Shown piece after piece: positions 15,670-23,807 of a stretch of DNA of 64,000 nucleotides. Position 1 is the stretch's first letter; each line of letters opens with the position of its first letter. The translations under genes were made by a program, and so were the position numbers. The notes beneath the pieces were generated by a model. It had not been told where the DNA came from, made no database searches, and worked only from the letters and a program-made list of their open reading frames with translations. Origin of the DNA: Microbacterium murale (lineage in GTDB: Bacteria; Actinomycetota; Actinomycetes; Actinomycetales; Microbacteriaceae); NCBI RefSeq assembly GCF_030815955.1, contig NZ_JAUSXK010000001.1, positions 3,038,001-3,102,000 of the forward strand, in the 5' to 3' direction.

Positions 15670-17166
15670 TCAGTTCTTTCCGAAGACGGGGTTGTGGACC
15701 TCGCCGAGATTGATGTGCACCGCCTGCTGGTCGGTGTAGAAGTCGATCGAGCGGTAGCCGCCCTCGTGACCGAGACCCGAGGCCTTCACGCCGCCGAACG
15801 GGGTGCGGAGATCGCGCACGTTGTTGCTGTTCAGCCACACCATGCCCGCTTCGAGATCGCCGGCGAAGTTGTGGGCGCGCTTGAGATCGTTCGTCCAGAT
15901 GTACGCCGCGAGACCGTACTTCGTGTTGTTCGCCAGAGCGAGCGCCTCGGCATCGTTCGTGAACGGGGTGATCGCGACCACGGGGCCGAAGATCTCCACT
16001 TGGAAGATCCGTGCGTCGGGGTAGACATCGGCGAACACGGTCGGTGAGACGTAGTTTCCGGTCTCGAAACCTTCAGGGCGTCCACCGCCGGCGACGAGGC
16101 GCCCCTCGGTCTTGCCGATCTCGACGTAGCTCATGACCTTCTCGTAGTGCTCGGGGTGCACGAGAGCGCCAACTTCGGTGGCAGGGTCGTTCGGCAGTCC
16201 GACCTTCACGCGCTTCGCCTGAGCTGCGTACTTCTCGACGAACTCGTCGTAGATCGACTGCTCGACGAGGATGCGGCTGCCGGCAGTGCAGCGCTCGCCG
16301 TTGAGGGAGAACACCCCGAAGATCGTGGCGTTGACCGCTGCATCCAGATCGGCGTCGGCGAAGACGACGGCCGGCGACTTTCCACCGAGCTCCATCGAGA
16401 GGCCCTTGAGGTACGGCGCGGCATTGGCGAAGATCAGCTGCCCCGTCGAGCTCTCGCCGGTGAAGGAGATGAGTGGCACGTCAGGATGCTTCACGAGCGC
16501 GTCGCCGGCATCCTCACCGAGGCCGTTCACGAGGTTGAAGACGCCCTTCGGCAGCCCCGCCTCCTCGAAGATCCCGGCCCACAGCGACGCCGACAGCGGG
16601 GTGAACTCCGCGGGCTTCAGCACGACGGTGTTACCCGTCGCGAGTGCGGGGCCGAGCTTCCACGACTCGAGCATGAACGGCGTGTTCCATGGCGTGATGA
16701 GGCCCGCGACGCCTATCGGCTTGCGGTTGACGTAATTGATCTGGCGGCCCGGAACCTTGAACGTGTCATCGGCCTGCGCGACGATCAGGTCGGCGAAGAA
16801 GCGGAAGTTCTCGGCCGCGCGACGAGCCTGGCCAAGAGCCTGCGTGATCGGCAAGCCGGAGTCGTAGCTCTCCAGCTCGGCGAGGCGATGATCGCGTGAT
16901 TCGACGATGTCTGCGATCCTGTGCAGTACGCGTGAGCGCTCGCGGGGGAGCATCTTCGGCCACGGACCCTCGTCGAATGCGCGCTTGGCGGAGGCGACCG
17001 CAAGGTCTATGTCGGCCTTCTTGCCGGCGGATGCCGTGGTGTAGTTCTCGTTGGTCACCGGATCGAGCACGTCGAACGTGTCGCCGTCGACGGAGTCGAC
17101 GAACGCGCCGTCGATGTAGTGCTGGATGTGATCGGGAAGATCGGCGGGGATGCGTGAATCAGTCAT
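15670..17166 (-). CDS. hpaE: 5-carboxymethyl-2-hydroxymuconic semialdehyde dehydrogenase
   Basis: A 498-residue NAD-dependent aldehyde dehydrogenase. Landmarks in order: TPWNTPFMLESWKLGPALA (Asn), MELGGKSPAVVF (general-base Glu), NGERCTAGSRILV (catalytic Cys), EIFGPVVAITPF and PFGGVKASGLGHEGG near the C-terminus. The enzyme converts the hpaD product to 5-carboxymethyl-2-hydroxymuconate. The ATG at 17166 follows CCGGAGGAACC; the N-terminal extension in the longer open frame is inside gntR and was rejected. It lies 13 nt downstream of the GntR gene. Confidence 0.92.
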   Translation of the reverse strand: MTDSRIPADLPDHIQHYIDGAFVDSVDGDTFDVLDPVTNENYTTASAGKKADIDLAVASAKRAFDEGPWPKMLPRERSRVLHRIADIVESRDHRLAELESYDSGLPITQALGQARRAAENFRFFADLIVAQADDTFKVPGRQINYVNRKPIGVAGLITPWNTPFMLESWKLGPALATGNTVVLKPAEFTPLSASLWAGIFEEAGLPKGVFNLVNGLGEDAGDALVKHPDVPLISFTGESSTGQLIFANAAPYLKGLSMELGGKSPAVVFADADLDAAVNATIFGVFSLNGERCTAGSRILVEQSIYDEFVEKYAAQAKRVKVGLPNDPATEVGALVHPEHYEKVMSYVEIGKTEGRLVAGGGRPEGFETGNYVSPTVFADVYPDARIFQVEIFGPVVAITPFTNDAEALALANNTKYGLAAYIWTNDLKRAHNFAGDLEAGMVWLNSNNVRDLRTPFGGVKASGLGHEGGYRSIDFYTDQQAVHINLGEVHNPVFGKN

Positions 17167-17179
17167 GGTTCCTCCGGTG

Positions 17180-17857
17180 TCAGTGGACGTGCATGCCGAC
17201 GGCCTCGTCGGGGTGCTTCTTCGTGAGATAGGCGTCGAGTGTTGCCGAGTGATGGTCGCGGGCAGCGCGCTCGATCTCGACCACGGGGGCACCGTTCTCG
17301 ATCAGGGCGACGATCTGCTCGTGCTCGCGCACCGACTCGTGGGCGCGTCCCGGCACGAAGCTGAACGTCGAGTCGCGAAGTCGATTCAGCCGAGCCATCT
17401 CGACCGTCACCAGCTCGTGCAGACGAGGGTTCGGACACGGCGCGATCAGCGCGGCATGGAACTGCTGGTTGAGCTGGGTGAAAGCCGGCGGATCGAAATG
17501 GTCGAGGGTCTCGATCATCCGCGCGTTGATCGCGCGAGCCTGTCGCAGGTCGTCGGCGGTCAGATGGCGTGCCGACATCGCGGTCGCGCTGCCCTCGAGG
17601 ATGCTGAGCGCCTCCATGCTGTGCCGATACTGGGTGTCATCGACCATCGCGACCCTGGCACCCACGTTGTGCTCGAAGTGCACGAGGCCCTCAGCCTCGA
17701 GCTGGCGGATGGCCTCCCGCACCGGCACGACGCTCATGTCGAGTTCGCCGGCGATGGTCCCGAGCACCAGCCGGTACCCGGGCGTGTACGTCTGGCCGGC
17801 GATGCGGTCTTTGATCCAGAGGTACGCCTGCTGCGACTTGCTGAGGATCTTCGTCAT
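17180..17857 (-). CDS. GntR-family regulator, FCD (FadR/VanR) subfamily
   Basis: A 225-residue regulator. The winged helix covers about residues 5-70 (AYLWIKDRIAGQTYTPGYRL, then MSVVPVREAIRQLEAEGLV). An all-helical FCD ligand domain follows, including ARHLTADDLRQARAIN, FHAALIAPCPNPRLHEL and REHEQIVALIENG with metal-binding histidines. The start at 17857 overlaps the FAH-RraA stop by ATGA and has AGGAGG upstream. Being within the catabolic operon, it probably represses the divergent hpa and transporter promoters and senses a pathway intermediate. A 15-bp interrupted palindrome in the divergent region (19374) is its candidate site. Confidence 0.92.
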   Translation of the reverse strand: MTKILSKSQQAYLWIKDRIAGQTYTPGYRLVLGTIAGELDMSVVPVREAIRQLEAEGLVHFEHNVGARVAMVDDTQYRHSMEALSILEGSATAMSARHLTADDLRQARAINARMIETLDHFDPPAFTQLNQQFHAALIAPCPNPRLHELVTVEMARLNRLRDSTFSFVPGRAHESVREHEQIVALIENGAPVVEIERAARDHHSATLDAYLTKKHPDEAVGMHVH

Positions 17858-19326
17858 GGGCGATCGCCTTCCTCCTGGGCACGTGAGGCCTCGTACTTCG
17901 CGCGCCATCCGGCGTTCATCGGGAACAGGCCGTCTACCGGATGCCCCGACTCCACCTGCGCGGCGATCCAGGAGTCCTCGTCCTCCTGGGCGAGGGCCGC
18001 ATCCGCGATCTCTGCGGCGATGGATGGCGGGATCACGATCACGCCGTCGCTGTCGCCGACGATGACGTCACCGGGCTGCACGGCCGCGCCACCGCAGCCG
18101 ATCGTGACGTCCAGCTCCCACGGCACGTGCTTGCGGCCGAGCACCGAAGGGTGCGCGCCCTGCGAGAAGACCGGCAGGCCGATTCGTGCGACCTCGTCGA
18201 AGTCGCGCACGCCGCCGTCGGTGACGACACCGGCCGCGCCTCGGGTCTTCGCACGCAGGGCCAGGATGTCGCCGAGTGTGCCGGTCGTGGCATCGCCTCG
18301 GGCCTCGATCACGATGATCTCGCCTTCGTCGACGGCGTCGAACAGGCGCTTCTGCGCGTTGTAACCGCCGCCGTGGCTCTTGAAGAGGTCTTCGCGGGCC
18401 GGGATGAAGCGCAGTGTGCGCGCGGTGCCGACGATCTTCGTGCCGGGCAGGTTGGCGGCGACGCCGTCGATGAAGCACGAGTGGAGCCCGCGCTTGCGCA
18501 GCTGGGACGACAGACCGGCAGTCGGTGCCTTCTCGAGCTTGGCTCGGAGTTCGGGGGAGAGGGCGGTCGACGTGGTGGGGGTGAGACCTGCAGCCTCGGC
18601 CGATCCCCATGCCTCGGTGCGCTGGGTGTCATCGACGGCCGGCAGCGATCCGAGCGTCTCGTCGAACGGCACCTCGCCCTGCGTGACGGTGGTCACCAGG
18701 CGGCCGGATGTCGGCGCACCCGGCGCATTCGGGGCATCCACCTCGACCTCGACGACGTCCCCAGGAACGATGACGGATGATCCTGCCGGTGTGCCGGTGA
18801 GGATGACATCGCCGGTCTCGAGTGTGAAGTGCTGGGAGAGATCGGCGACGAACTGGGGGAGCGGGAAGATGAGTCCCGATGAGTTGTCGTCCTGACGCAG
18901 CTCGCCGTTGACCCAGGTCCTGACTCGGATGTCGTTCGGGTCGACCGTGTTCGCATCGATCAGATCCGGCCCGAGTGGCGTGTAGCCGTCGCCGCCCTTG
19001 GAGCGCACGTTCGAGCCCTTGTCGTTCGCGCGCAGGTCGTAGAGGCCGAGATCGTTCGCGGCCGTGACGGAAGCCACATGCGACCAGGCGTCGGCGATGC
19101 CGACATGGCGGGCGGGAGTACCGATCACGAGGGCGATCTCGCCCTCGAAGGCGAGCAGTTCGGTGCCGGCCGGGCGTTCGACAGTACTGCCTGACGCGGC
19201 GACGGAGCTTGCGACCTTGAAGAAGTAGGACGGATGCGCTGGGCGGCGTCCGCGCTGGTCGGCGCGGGAGGCATAACTGAGGTGGATCGCGATGATCTTG
19301 CCTGGGCGGGCGATCGAGTCCGTCAC
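17854..19326 (-). CDS. FAH-family isomerase/decarboxylase fused to an RraA-like aldolase/decarboxylase domain
   Basis: A 490-residue two-domain protein. Residues about 1-245 are a fumarylacetoacetase-fold domain with LLAFEGEIALVIG (metal-ligand acids), TAANDLGLYDLRANDKG and VILTGTPAGSS, as in HpaG. Residues about 265-480 are an RraA-like domain with GTLGDILALRAKTRGAAGVVTDGGVRD and VGDSDGVIVIPP, matching the pyruvate/oxaloacetate-binding site of 4-hydroxy-4-methyl-2-oxoglutarate aldolases. In the pathway the FAH domain would act as HpaG (isomerisation and/or decarboxylation). No separate hpaF or second FAH domain is present. The GTG start has AAGGAGG 8 nt upstream; the extension to 19407 lies in the promoter region. 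It is the first gene of the operon. Confidence 0.82.
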   Translation of the reverse strand: MTDSIARPGKIIAIHLSYASRADQRGRRPAHPSYFFKVASSVAASGSTVERPAGTELLAFEGEIALVIGTPARHVGIADAWSHVASVTAANDLGLYDLRANDKGSNVRSKGGDGYTPLGPDLIDANTVDPNDIRVRTWVNGELRQDDNSSGLIFPLPQFVADLSQHFTLETGDVILTGTPAGSSVIVPGDVVEVEVDAPNAPGAPTSGRLVTTVTQGEVPFDETLGSLPAVDDTQRTEAWGSAEAAGLTPTTSTALSPELRAKLEKAPTAGLSSQLRKRGLHSCFIDGVAANLPGTKIVGTARTLRFIPAREDLFKSHGGGYNAQKRLFDAVDEGEIIVIEARGDATTGTLGDILALRAKTRGAAGVVTDGGVRDFDEVARIGLPVFSQGAHPSVLGRKHVPWELDVTIGCGGAAVQPGDVIVGDSDGVIVIPPSIAAEIADAALAQEDEDSWIAAQVESGHPVDGLFPMNAGWRAKYEASRAQEEGDRP

Positions 19327-19373
19327 GTGAGGCGCCTCCTTGCGTCTGAAGCATCGCTCTTGTGCGATGTATT

Positions 19374-19388
19374 TGAAATCGTATATCA
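19374..19388. promoter_or_regulatory. Interrupted palindrome, candidate GntR operator in divergent hpa/transporter promoter
   Basis: TGAAATCGTATATCA has the symmetric form TGAnATnnnATnTCA. It lies in an AT-rich island between the divergent FAH-RraA and MHS-transporter genes. It overlaps TATCAT, a plausible plus-strand -10 with TTGTGC about 18 bp upstream. It also overlaps TATACG, a plausible minus-strand -10. Binding here would control both directions. Confidence 0.5.
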
Positions 19389-19453
19389 TCCTGACATCGG
19401 GTCGCAAGGATCAGATCTGCACCCGGGACAACGTCGTCACACAAGGAGCTTCA

Positions 19454-20827
19454 ATGACTGAGCAGCCCGGCTTCACGCCGACAGGCACCATCGCCAGCGC
19501 CGCAGATCGCCGGCGCGTCGTCTTCGCGACAGTGGTCGGCACCACCGTTGAGTGGTACGACTTCTTCATCTACGCCACGGCCGTCGGCCTCGTCTTCGGG
19601 CAGCTGTTCTTCTCTGCACTCGGCACGAACACCGTGATCCTCGGGTTCGCCACCGTCGGCATCAGCTTCCTGTTCCGCCCGCTCGGCGCCTTCCTCGCCG
19701 GCCACTTCGGCGACAAGCTCGGCCGCAAGCGCGTGCTGATGTGGACCCTGATCCTGATGGGCGCTGCCACGGCGCTGATCGGCGTGCTGCCCACCGCAGA
19801 GGTCATCGGCGTCGGCGCTCCCATCCTGCTCGTGCTGCTGCGCATTCTGCAGGGCATCTCGGCCGGTGGCGAGTGGGGCGGTGCCGTGTTGATGGCTGTC
19901 GAGCACGCACCCAAGAAGAAGCGCGGCATCTTCGGCGCATCTCCTCAGATCGGTGTGCCGCTCGGTCTGCTGCTGGCATCGGGCGTCATGGCGATCATGA
20001 CCGCGATCGCACCGGGTGACCAGTTCCTCGCCTGGGGCTGGCGCATTCCCTTCCTCCTCAGTGTCGTGCTGATCCTGATCGGCTACTACGTGCGACGCAA
20101 CGTCGAGGAGAGCCCGGTGTTCGCCGAGCTGGCCGCGCGCAAGGAGAAGGCGAAGATGCCCATCGTGCAGCTGTTCCGCAAGCATGCGCTGCTCGTCCTC
20201 ATCGCCGCGCTGGTGTTCGCGGGCAACAACGCGATCGGGTACATGACAACCGGTGGCTACATCCAGGCCTACACGACCGACCCCGAAGGTCCGATCGGCC
20301 TCGAGCGCGGCCCGGTGCTCTGGGCTGTCGCCGGCTCCGCCGTCACCTGGCTGCTCAGCACGCTTCTGGCCGGATGGGTGTCTGACCGGATCGGTCGACG
20401 CAACACCTACATCGTCGGATGGATCATGCAGCTCGGCGGCGTCGTCCTGCTGTTCCCGCTCGTCAACACCGGCAGCATCGGGTCGATCTTCGCGGCGCTC
20501 GCGATCCTCACGATCGGCCTCGGCTTCACATACGGTCCTCAGGCGGCGCTGTACACCGAGCTGTTCCCGGCATCCATCCGATTCTCCGGCGTCTCGATCT
20601 CGTACGCGATCGGCGCGATCCTCGGCGGCGCATTCGCCCCGACCATCGCCGCCGCGATCGTCGACGCGACAGGTTCGACCGAGATGGTCACCTGGTACCT
20701 CGCCGGCATGACGGTGATCGGTCTGATCGCCACTCTCATGCTCCGCGATCGCAGCGGCATCCCGCTGGGCCCCGATCATGAGGATGAGCAGTCGGTGAGC
20801 CCGATCCACGGCCTCGCCAAGGCCTGA
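19454..20827 (+). CDS. MFS transporter, metabolite:H+ symporter (MHS) family
   Basis: A 457-residue twelve-helix transporter. MHS landmarks: VVGTTVEWYDFFIYATA at the first helix, RPLGAFLAGHFGDKLGRKRVL in loop 2-3, LRILQGISAGGEWGGAVLM, WGWRIPFLLSV, and GWVSDRIGRRNTYI in the second half. It probably imports a hydroxyphenylacetate or related aromatic acid by proton symport for the hpa cluster. The ATG at 19454 is chosen because AAGGAG is 7 nt upstream; the open frame extends further but lies in the divergent promoter. A 34-bp palindrome separates it from the monooxygenase gene. Confidence 0.92.
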   Translation: MTEQPGFTPTGTIASAADRRRVVFATVVGTTVEWYDFFIYATAVGLVFGQLFFSALGTNTVILGFATVGISFLFRPLGAFLAGHFGDKLGRKRVLMWTLILMGAATALIGVLPTAEVIGVGAPILLVLLRILQGISAGGEWGGAVLMAVEHAPKKKRGIFGASPQIGVPLGLLLASGVMAIMTAIAPGDQFLAWGWRIPFLLSVVLILIGYYVRRNVEESPVFAELAARKEKAKMPIVQLFRKHALLVLIAALVFAGNNAIGYMTTGGYIQAYTTDPEGPIGLERGPVLWAVAGSAVTWLLSTLLAGWVSDRIGRRNTYIVGWIMQLGGVVLLFPLVNTGSIGSIFAALAILTIGLGFTYGPQAALYTELFPASIRFSGVSISYAIGAILGGAFAPTIAAAIVDATGSTEMVTWYLAGMTVIGLIATLMLRDRSGIPLGPDHEDEQSVSPIHGLAKA

Positions 20828-20834
20828 TCGTCCT

Positions 20835-20868
20835 GCGGAGGGCGGATGCCGCGGCATCCGCCCTCCGC
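20835..20868. terminator. 34-bp perfect palindrome between transporter and monooxygenase genes
   Basis: The left arm GCGGAGGGCGGATGCCG (20835-20851) is exactly complementary to the right half ending at 20868, so a stem with a minimal loop forms. It starts 8 bases after the transporter stop and ends 24 bases before the monooxygenase ATG. No T-run follows. It may attenuate or partially terminate read-through, or protect the transporter mRNA 3' end. Confidence 0.55.
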
Positions 20869-20892
20869 CCCTGAAGACCTGAAGGAGTTCCG

Positions 20893-22758
20893 ATGCAGTT
20901 CCACCACCACGGCTACGTCTCGCAGGACCCGCGCATCGTCGCAGCGGTCGGCACCGGCATCGATCGGCCCACCGATCTGCCGGATGAGACTGACGTGCTC
21001 ATCGTCGGATCCGGGCCGGCCGGTATGCTCCTCGCCGCGCAGATGTCGCAGTTCCCCGGCGTCACGACCCGGATCATCGAGAAGCGCGATGGAAGGCTCG
21101 TGCTCGGGCAGGCCGACGGCATCCAGCCGCGCAGCGTCGAGACGTTCCAGGCTTTCGGGTTCGCCGAGCGCATCACCGCCGAAGCGTACAACATCGGCTA
21201 CATGAACTTCTGGAGCCCGGATCCGGAGAAGCCCGACGACATCATCCGCACCACCCGCACCGAGGACTACGGACTCAAGATCAGCGAGTTCCCCCACCTC
21301 ATCGTGAACCAGGCCCGAGTCCTCGACTACTTCGCCGAGGCAGCTGCCGACGGACCTGCGCGCATCGTTCCCGACTACGGCGTGGAGTTCGCCGGACTCA
21401 GCGTGCACGTCGAGGGCGAGTACCCCGTCGAGGTTCAGATTCGGTACGGTGCGGGGCCGCGGGCGGGCGAGGAGCGCACCATCCGCGCGAAGTACGTCGT
21501 CGGCTGCGACGGCGCGCGCAGCGGCGTGCGCGAGTCGATCGGCCGCACGCACGTCGGTGAGTTCTCCGCGCACGCCTGGGGCGTCATGGATGTGCTCGTC
21601 AACACCGACTTCCCGGACTGGCGCACCAAGTGCGCCATCAACGCCAAAGCAGGGAACATCCTCCACATCCCGCGTGAGGGCGGCTATCTCAGCCGTGTCT
21701 ACGTCGACCTCGGCGAGGTGGCCGAGGACGACAATCATCAGGTGCGGGCGACGCCGATCGAGACGATCATCGCGAAGGCGAACGAGATCCTGCATCCGTA
21801 TTCGCTGGACGTGAAGGAGGTCGCGTGGTCGAGCGTGTACGAAGTCGGTCACCGCGTGACGGACGGGTTCGACGACGTCGCCGAAGGCTCCGGTTCGCCT
21901 CGTGTCTTCCTCGCCGGAGACGCCTGCCACACGCACAGCGCCAAGGCGGGGCAGGGTATGAACGTCTCGATGCAGGACGGGTTCAACCTGGGCTGGAAGC
22001 TCGGCTCAGTGCTCATGGCACGAAGCCCCGAATCACTGCTGTCGACGTACTCCGCCGAGCGGCAGCCGGTCGCACAGCAGTTGATCGACTTCGACCGGGA
22101 ATGGTCGTCGCTGATGGCTCGCAAGCCGGAAGAGATCTCCGACCCGCAGGAGCTGTCGAATTACTACCTGGCGACGGCCGAGTTCCCATCCGGATTCATG
22201 ACGCAGTACACGCCTTCGGCGATCACCGGTTCTGATTCGCATCAGGAGCTGGCCGTCGGGTTCCCACTCGGCAAACGTTTCAAATCCGCTGAAGTCGTAC
22301 GCGTGTGCGACGGCAACGTCATGCATCTCGGTCACCACGCCAAGGCCGACGGGCGCTGGCGGGTGTACGCATTCGCTGACGCCTCCGGCGCGCGCCTTGC
22401 GGAGTGGGCATCCGCCGCAGCGCCGGTCATCGCGCGGTTCACGCCGGCGGATGCTGACGTGGATGCCGTGATCGATGTGAAGGCGATTCATCAGCAGGCC
22501 TTCGAAGACATCGACGTCCTGTCCGCTCCGCCGCTGTTCCTGCCCAAGACTGGGCCGCTGGGGCTGCTCGATTGGGAGAAGGTGTACACCGCCGCCCCCA
22601 ACGCCTGGTCGAAGACCGACATCTTCGACGAGCGCGAGCTCTCGCGCGACGGCCTGGTCGTCGTCGTTCGCCCGGATCAGTACGTGGCTGCGGTGCTGCC
22701 ACTGGATGCCGTAGCCGAGTTCGATGAATTCCTCTCCGGAGTCTTCCTGCCCGCGTGA
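20893..22758 (+). CDS. FAD-dependent aromatic monooxygenase (class A; phenol 2-monooxygenase/MobA type)
   Basis: A 621-residue flavoprotein. The FAD-binding motif is DVLIVGSGPAGMLLAAQMS (about residues 34-52). The DG fingerprint is VVGCDGARSGVRESIG, and the GD motif is VFLAGDACHTHSAKAGQGMN. A C-terminal thioredoxin-like domain (about residues 440-621) ends with LVVVVRPDQYVAAVLP, as in phenol hydroxylase and 3-hydroxybenzoate 4-monooxygenase. Next to an hpa operon it probably hydroxylates a monohydroxyphenylacetate to 3,4-dihydroxyphenylacetate. That step is usually carried out by the unrelated two-component HpaBC, which is not in the window. GAAGGAG precedes the ATG. Confidence 0.88.
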   Translation: MQFHHHGYVSQDPRIVAAVGTGIDRPTDLPDETDVLIVGSGPAGMLLAAQMSQFPGVTTRIIEKRDGRLVLGQADGIQPRSVETFQAFGFAERITAEAYNIGYMNFWSPDPEKPDDIIRTTRTEDYGLKISEFPHLIVNQARVLDYFAEAAADGPARIVPDYGVEFAGLSVHVEGEYPVEVQIRYGAGPRAGEERTIRAKYVVGCDGARSGVRESIGRTHVGEFSAHAWGVMDVLVNTDFPDWRTKCAINAKAGNILHIPREGGYLSRVYVDLGEVAEDDNHQVRATPIETIIAKANEILHPYSLDVKEVAWSSVYEVGHRVTDGFDDVAEGSGSPRVFLAGDACHTHSAKAGQGMNVSMQDGFNLGWKLGSVLMARSPESLLSTYSAERQPVAQQLIDFDREWSSLMARKPEEISDPQELSNYYLATAEFPSGFMTQYTPSAITGSDSHQELAVGFPLGKRFKSAEVVRVCDGNVMHLGHHAKADGRWRVYAFADASGARLAEWASAAAPVIARFTPADADVDAVIDVKAIHQQAFEDIDVLSAPPLFLPKTGPLGLLDWEKVYTAAPNAWSKTDIFDERELSRDGLVVVVRPDQYVAAVLPLDAVAEFDEFLSGVFLPA

Positions 22759-22775
22759 CCGCTGTCGCTCGAGCC

Positions 22776-22797
22776 TCGCATGACACGTGTCATGCGA
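22776..22797. promoter_or_regulatory. 22-bp perfect palindrome upstream of ABC exporter/two-component operon
   Basis: The half-site TCGCATGACAC is followed exactly by its reverse complement (GTGTCATGCGA), with the centre at CACGTG. Another TGACA half-site follows about 15 bp downstream (GGTGACAGCG). It lies 55 bp before the ATG of the ATPase gene. Such perfect inverted repeats commonly bind NarL-type response regulators; one is encoded at the end of this operon. Autoregulation is inferred. Confidence 0.65.
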
Positions 22798-22851
22798 ATG
22801 AGGTGACAGCGGACTCCGGATCCCGCTGCGCGTCCAGGCCAGGCTGGAGGC

Positions 22852-23805
22852 ATGAGCACAGCAACGGACACTCTGACTCCGACTCGGACCGGCACGGCAT
22901 CCGACGCGGCCGTATCCATCACAGGCCTGCGCAGGTATTACGGACTCGGCGATCGCACGGTGAAGGCCGTCGACGGTCTCGATCTGAGCATCCGCCGCGG
23001 CGAGGTCGTCGCCCTTCTCGGGCCGAACGGCGCCGGGAAGACGACCACACTTGACATGCTGCTGGGGCTCATCGATCCGAGCGAGGGAAGCGTCGCCGTC
23101 TTCGGCGACAAGCCCGCCAAAGCCGCCAAGGCCGGCGTGATCGCGGCAGTGCTGCAGACCGGAGGCCTGCTGTCCGATCTCACCGTCCGCGAGACGGTGG
23201 AGGTGATCGCGTCCCTTCATGGCGGTGCGGCGCTTTCCCGCGTGCCGGACGTGCTCGCCCGCACCGATCTCGAGCGGATCGCTCGTCGCCGGATCGCCAA
23301 GTGCTCCGGCGGTGAGCAGCAGCGTGTGAAGTTCGCTCTCGCTCTGGTCGCCGACCCCGACATCCTCGTGCTCGACGAGCCGACCGCCGGCATGGATGTC
23401 ACCGCCCGACGGCACTTCTGGGACGTCATGCGCGCGGATGCGGATGCCGGACGCACCATTATTTTCGCCACGCACTATCTCGAGGAGGCCGAGCAGTTCG
23501 CACGCCGCACGGTCGTGATGCACCGTGGGCGGATCGTCGCGGATGCGCCCACTGCACAGCTGCGAGCAAATCTGGGCGGGCGCACCCTCGCTGCGACGCT
23601 GCCGACCTCGGGCGCCGAAGATCTCGTCCGGACGTTGACGGCGACGGACGGCATCACCGACGTGCGCGTGGACGCGGAGCGCGTGAGTCTGCGCGCGCTG
23701 AATTCGGATGCCACGGCATCCGCTCTTCTTAACGCCGGCGCGAGGGATCTGGAGATCGCCGCGCCGACCCTCGAAACCGCCTTCACCGCTCTGACGGAGG
23801 ACTGA
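22852..23805 (+). CDS. ABC transporter ATP-binding protein (exporter, ABC-2 type partner)
   Basis: A 317-residue ATPase. Walker A is LLGPNGAGKTTTLDMLLG, the Q-loop is AVLQTGGLLSDLTV, and the signature is KCSGGEQQRVKFALALVADP. Walker B is ILVLDEPTAGMDV, and the switch histidine is in IIFATHYLEEAE. A C-terminal extension of about 90 residues is typical of drug or lipid exporters (DrrA/NatA type). It pairs with the membrane protein at 23808 (2-nt gap) and is followed by a sensor kinase and response regulator. This layout is common for antibiotic- or membrane-stress-responsive exporters. GGAGG precedes the ATG. Confidence 0.93.
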   Translation: MSTATDTLTPTRTGTASDAAVSITGLRRYYGLGDRTVKAVDGLDLSIRRGEVVALLGPNGAGKTTTLDMLLGLIDPSEGSVAVFGDKPAKAAKAGVIAAVLQTGGLLSDLTVRETVEVIASLHGGAALSRVPDVLARTDLERIARRRIAKCSGGEQQRVKFALALVADPDILVLDEPTAGMDVTARRHFWDVMRADADAGRTIIFATHYLEEAEQFARRTVVMHRGRIVADAPTAQLRANLGGRTLAATLPTSGAEDLVRTLTATDGITDVRVDAERVSLRALNSDATASALLNAGARDLEIAAPTLETAFTALTED

Positions 23806-23807
23806 TC

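Noticed and set aside
19451..20857. 468-codon open frame antisense to the MHS transporter
   Set aside because: High-GC shadow: composition is dominated by Asp/Glu/Arg/His with no motif, and the plus-strand transporter is unmistakable.
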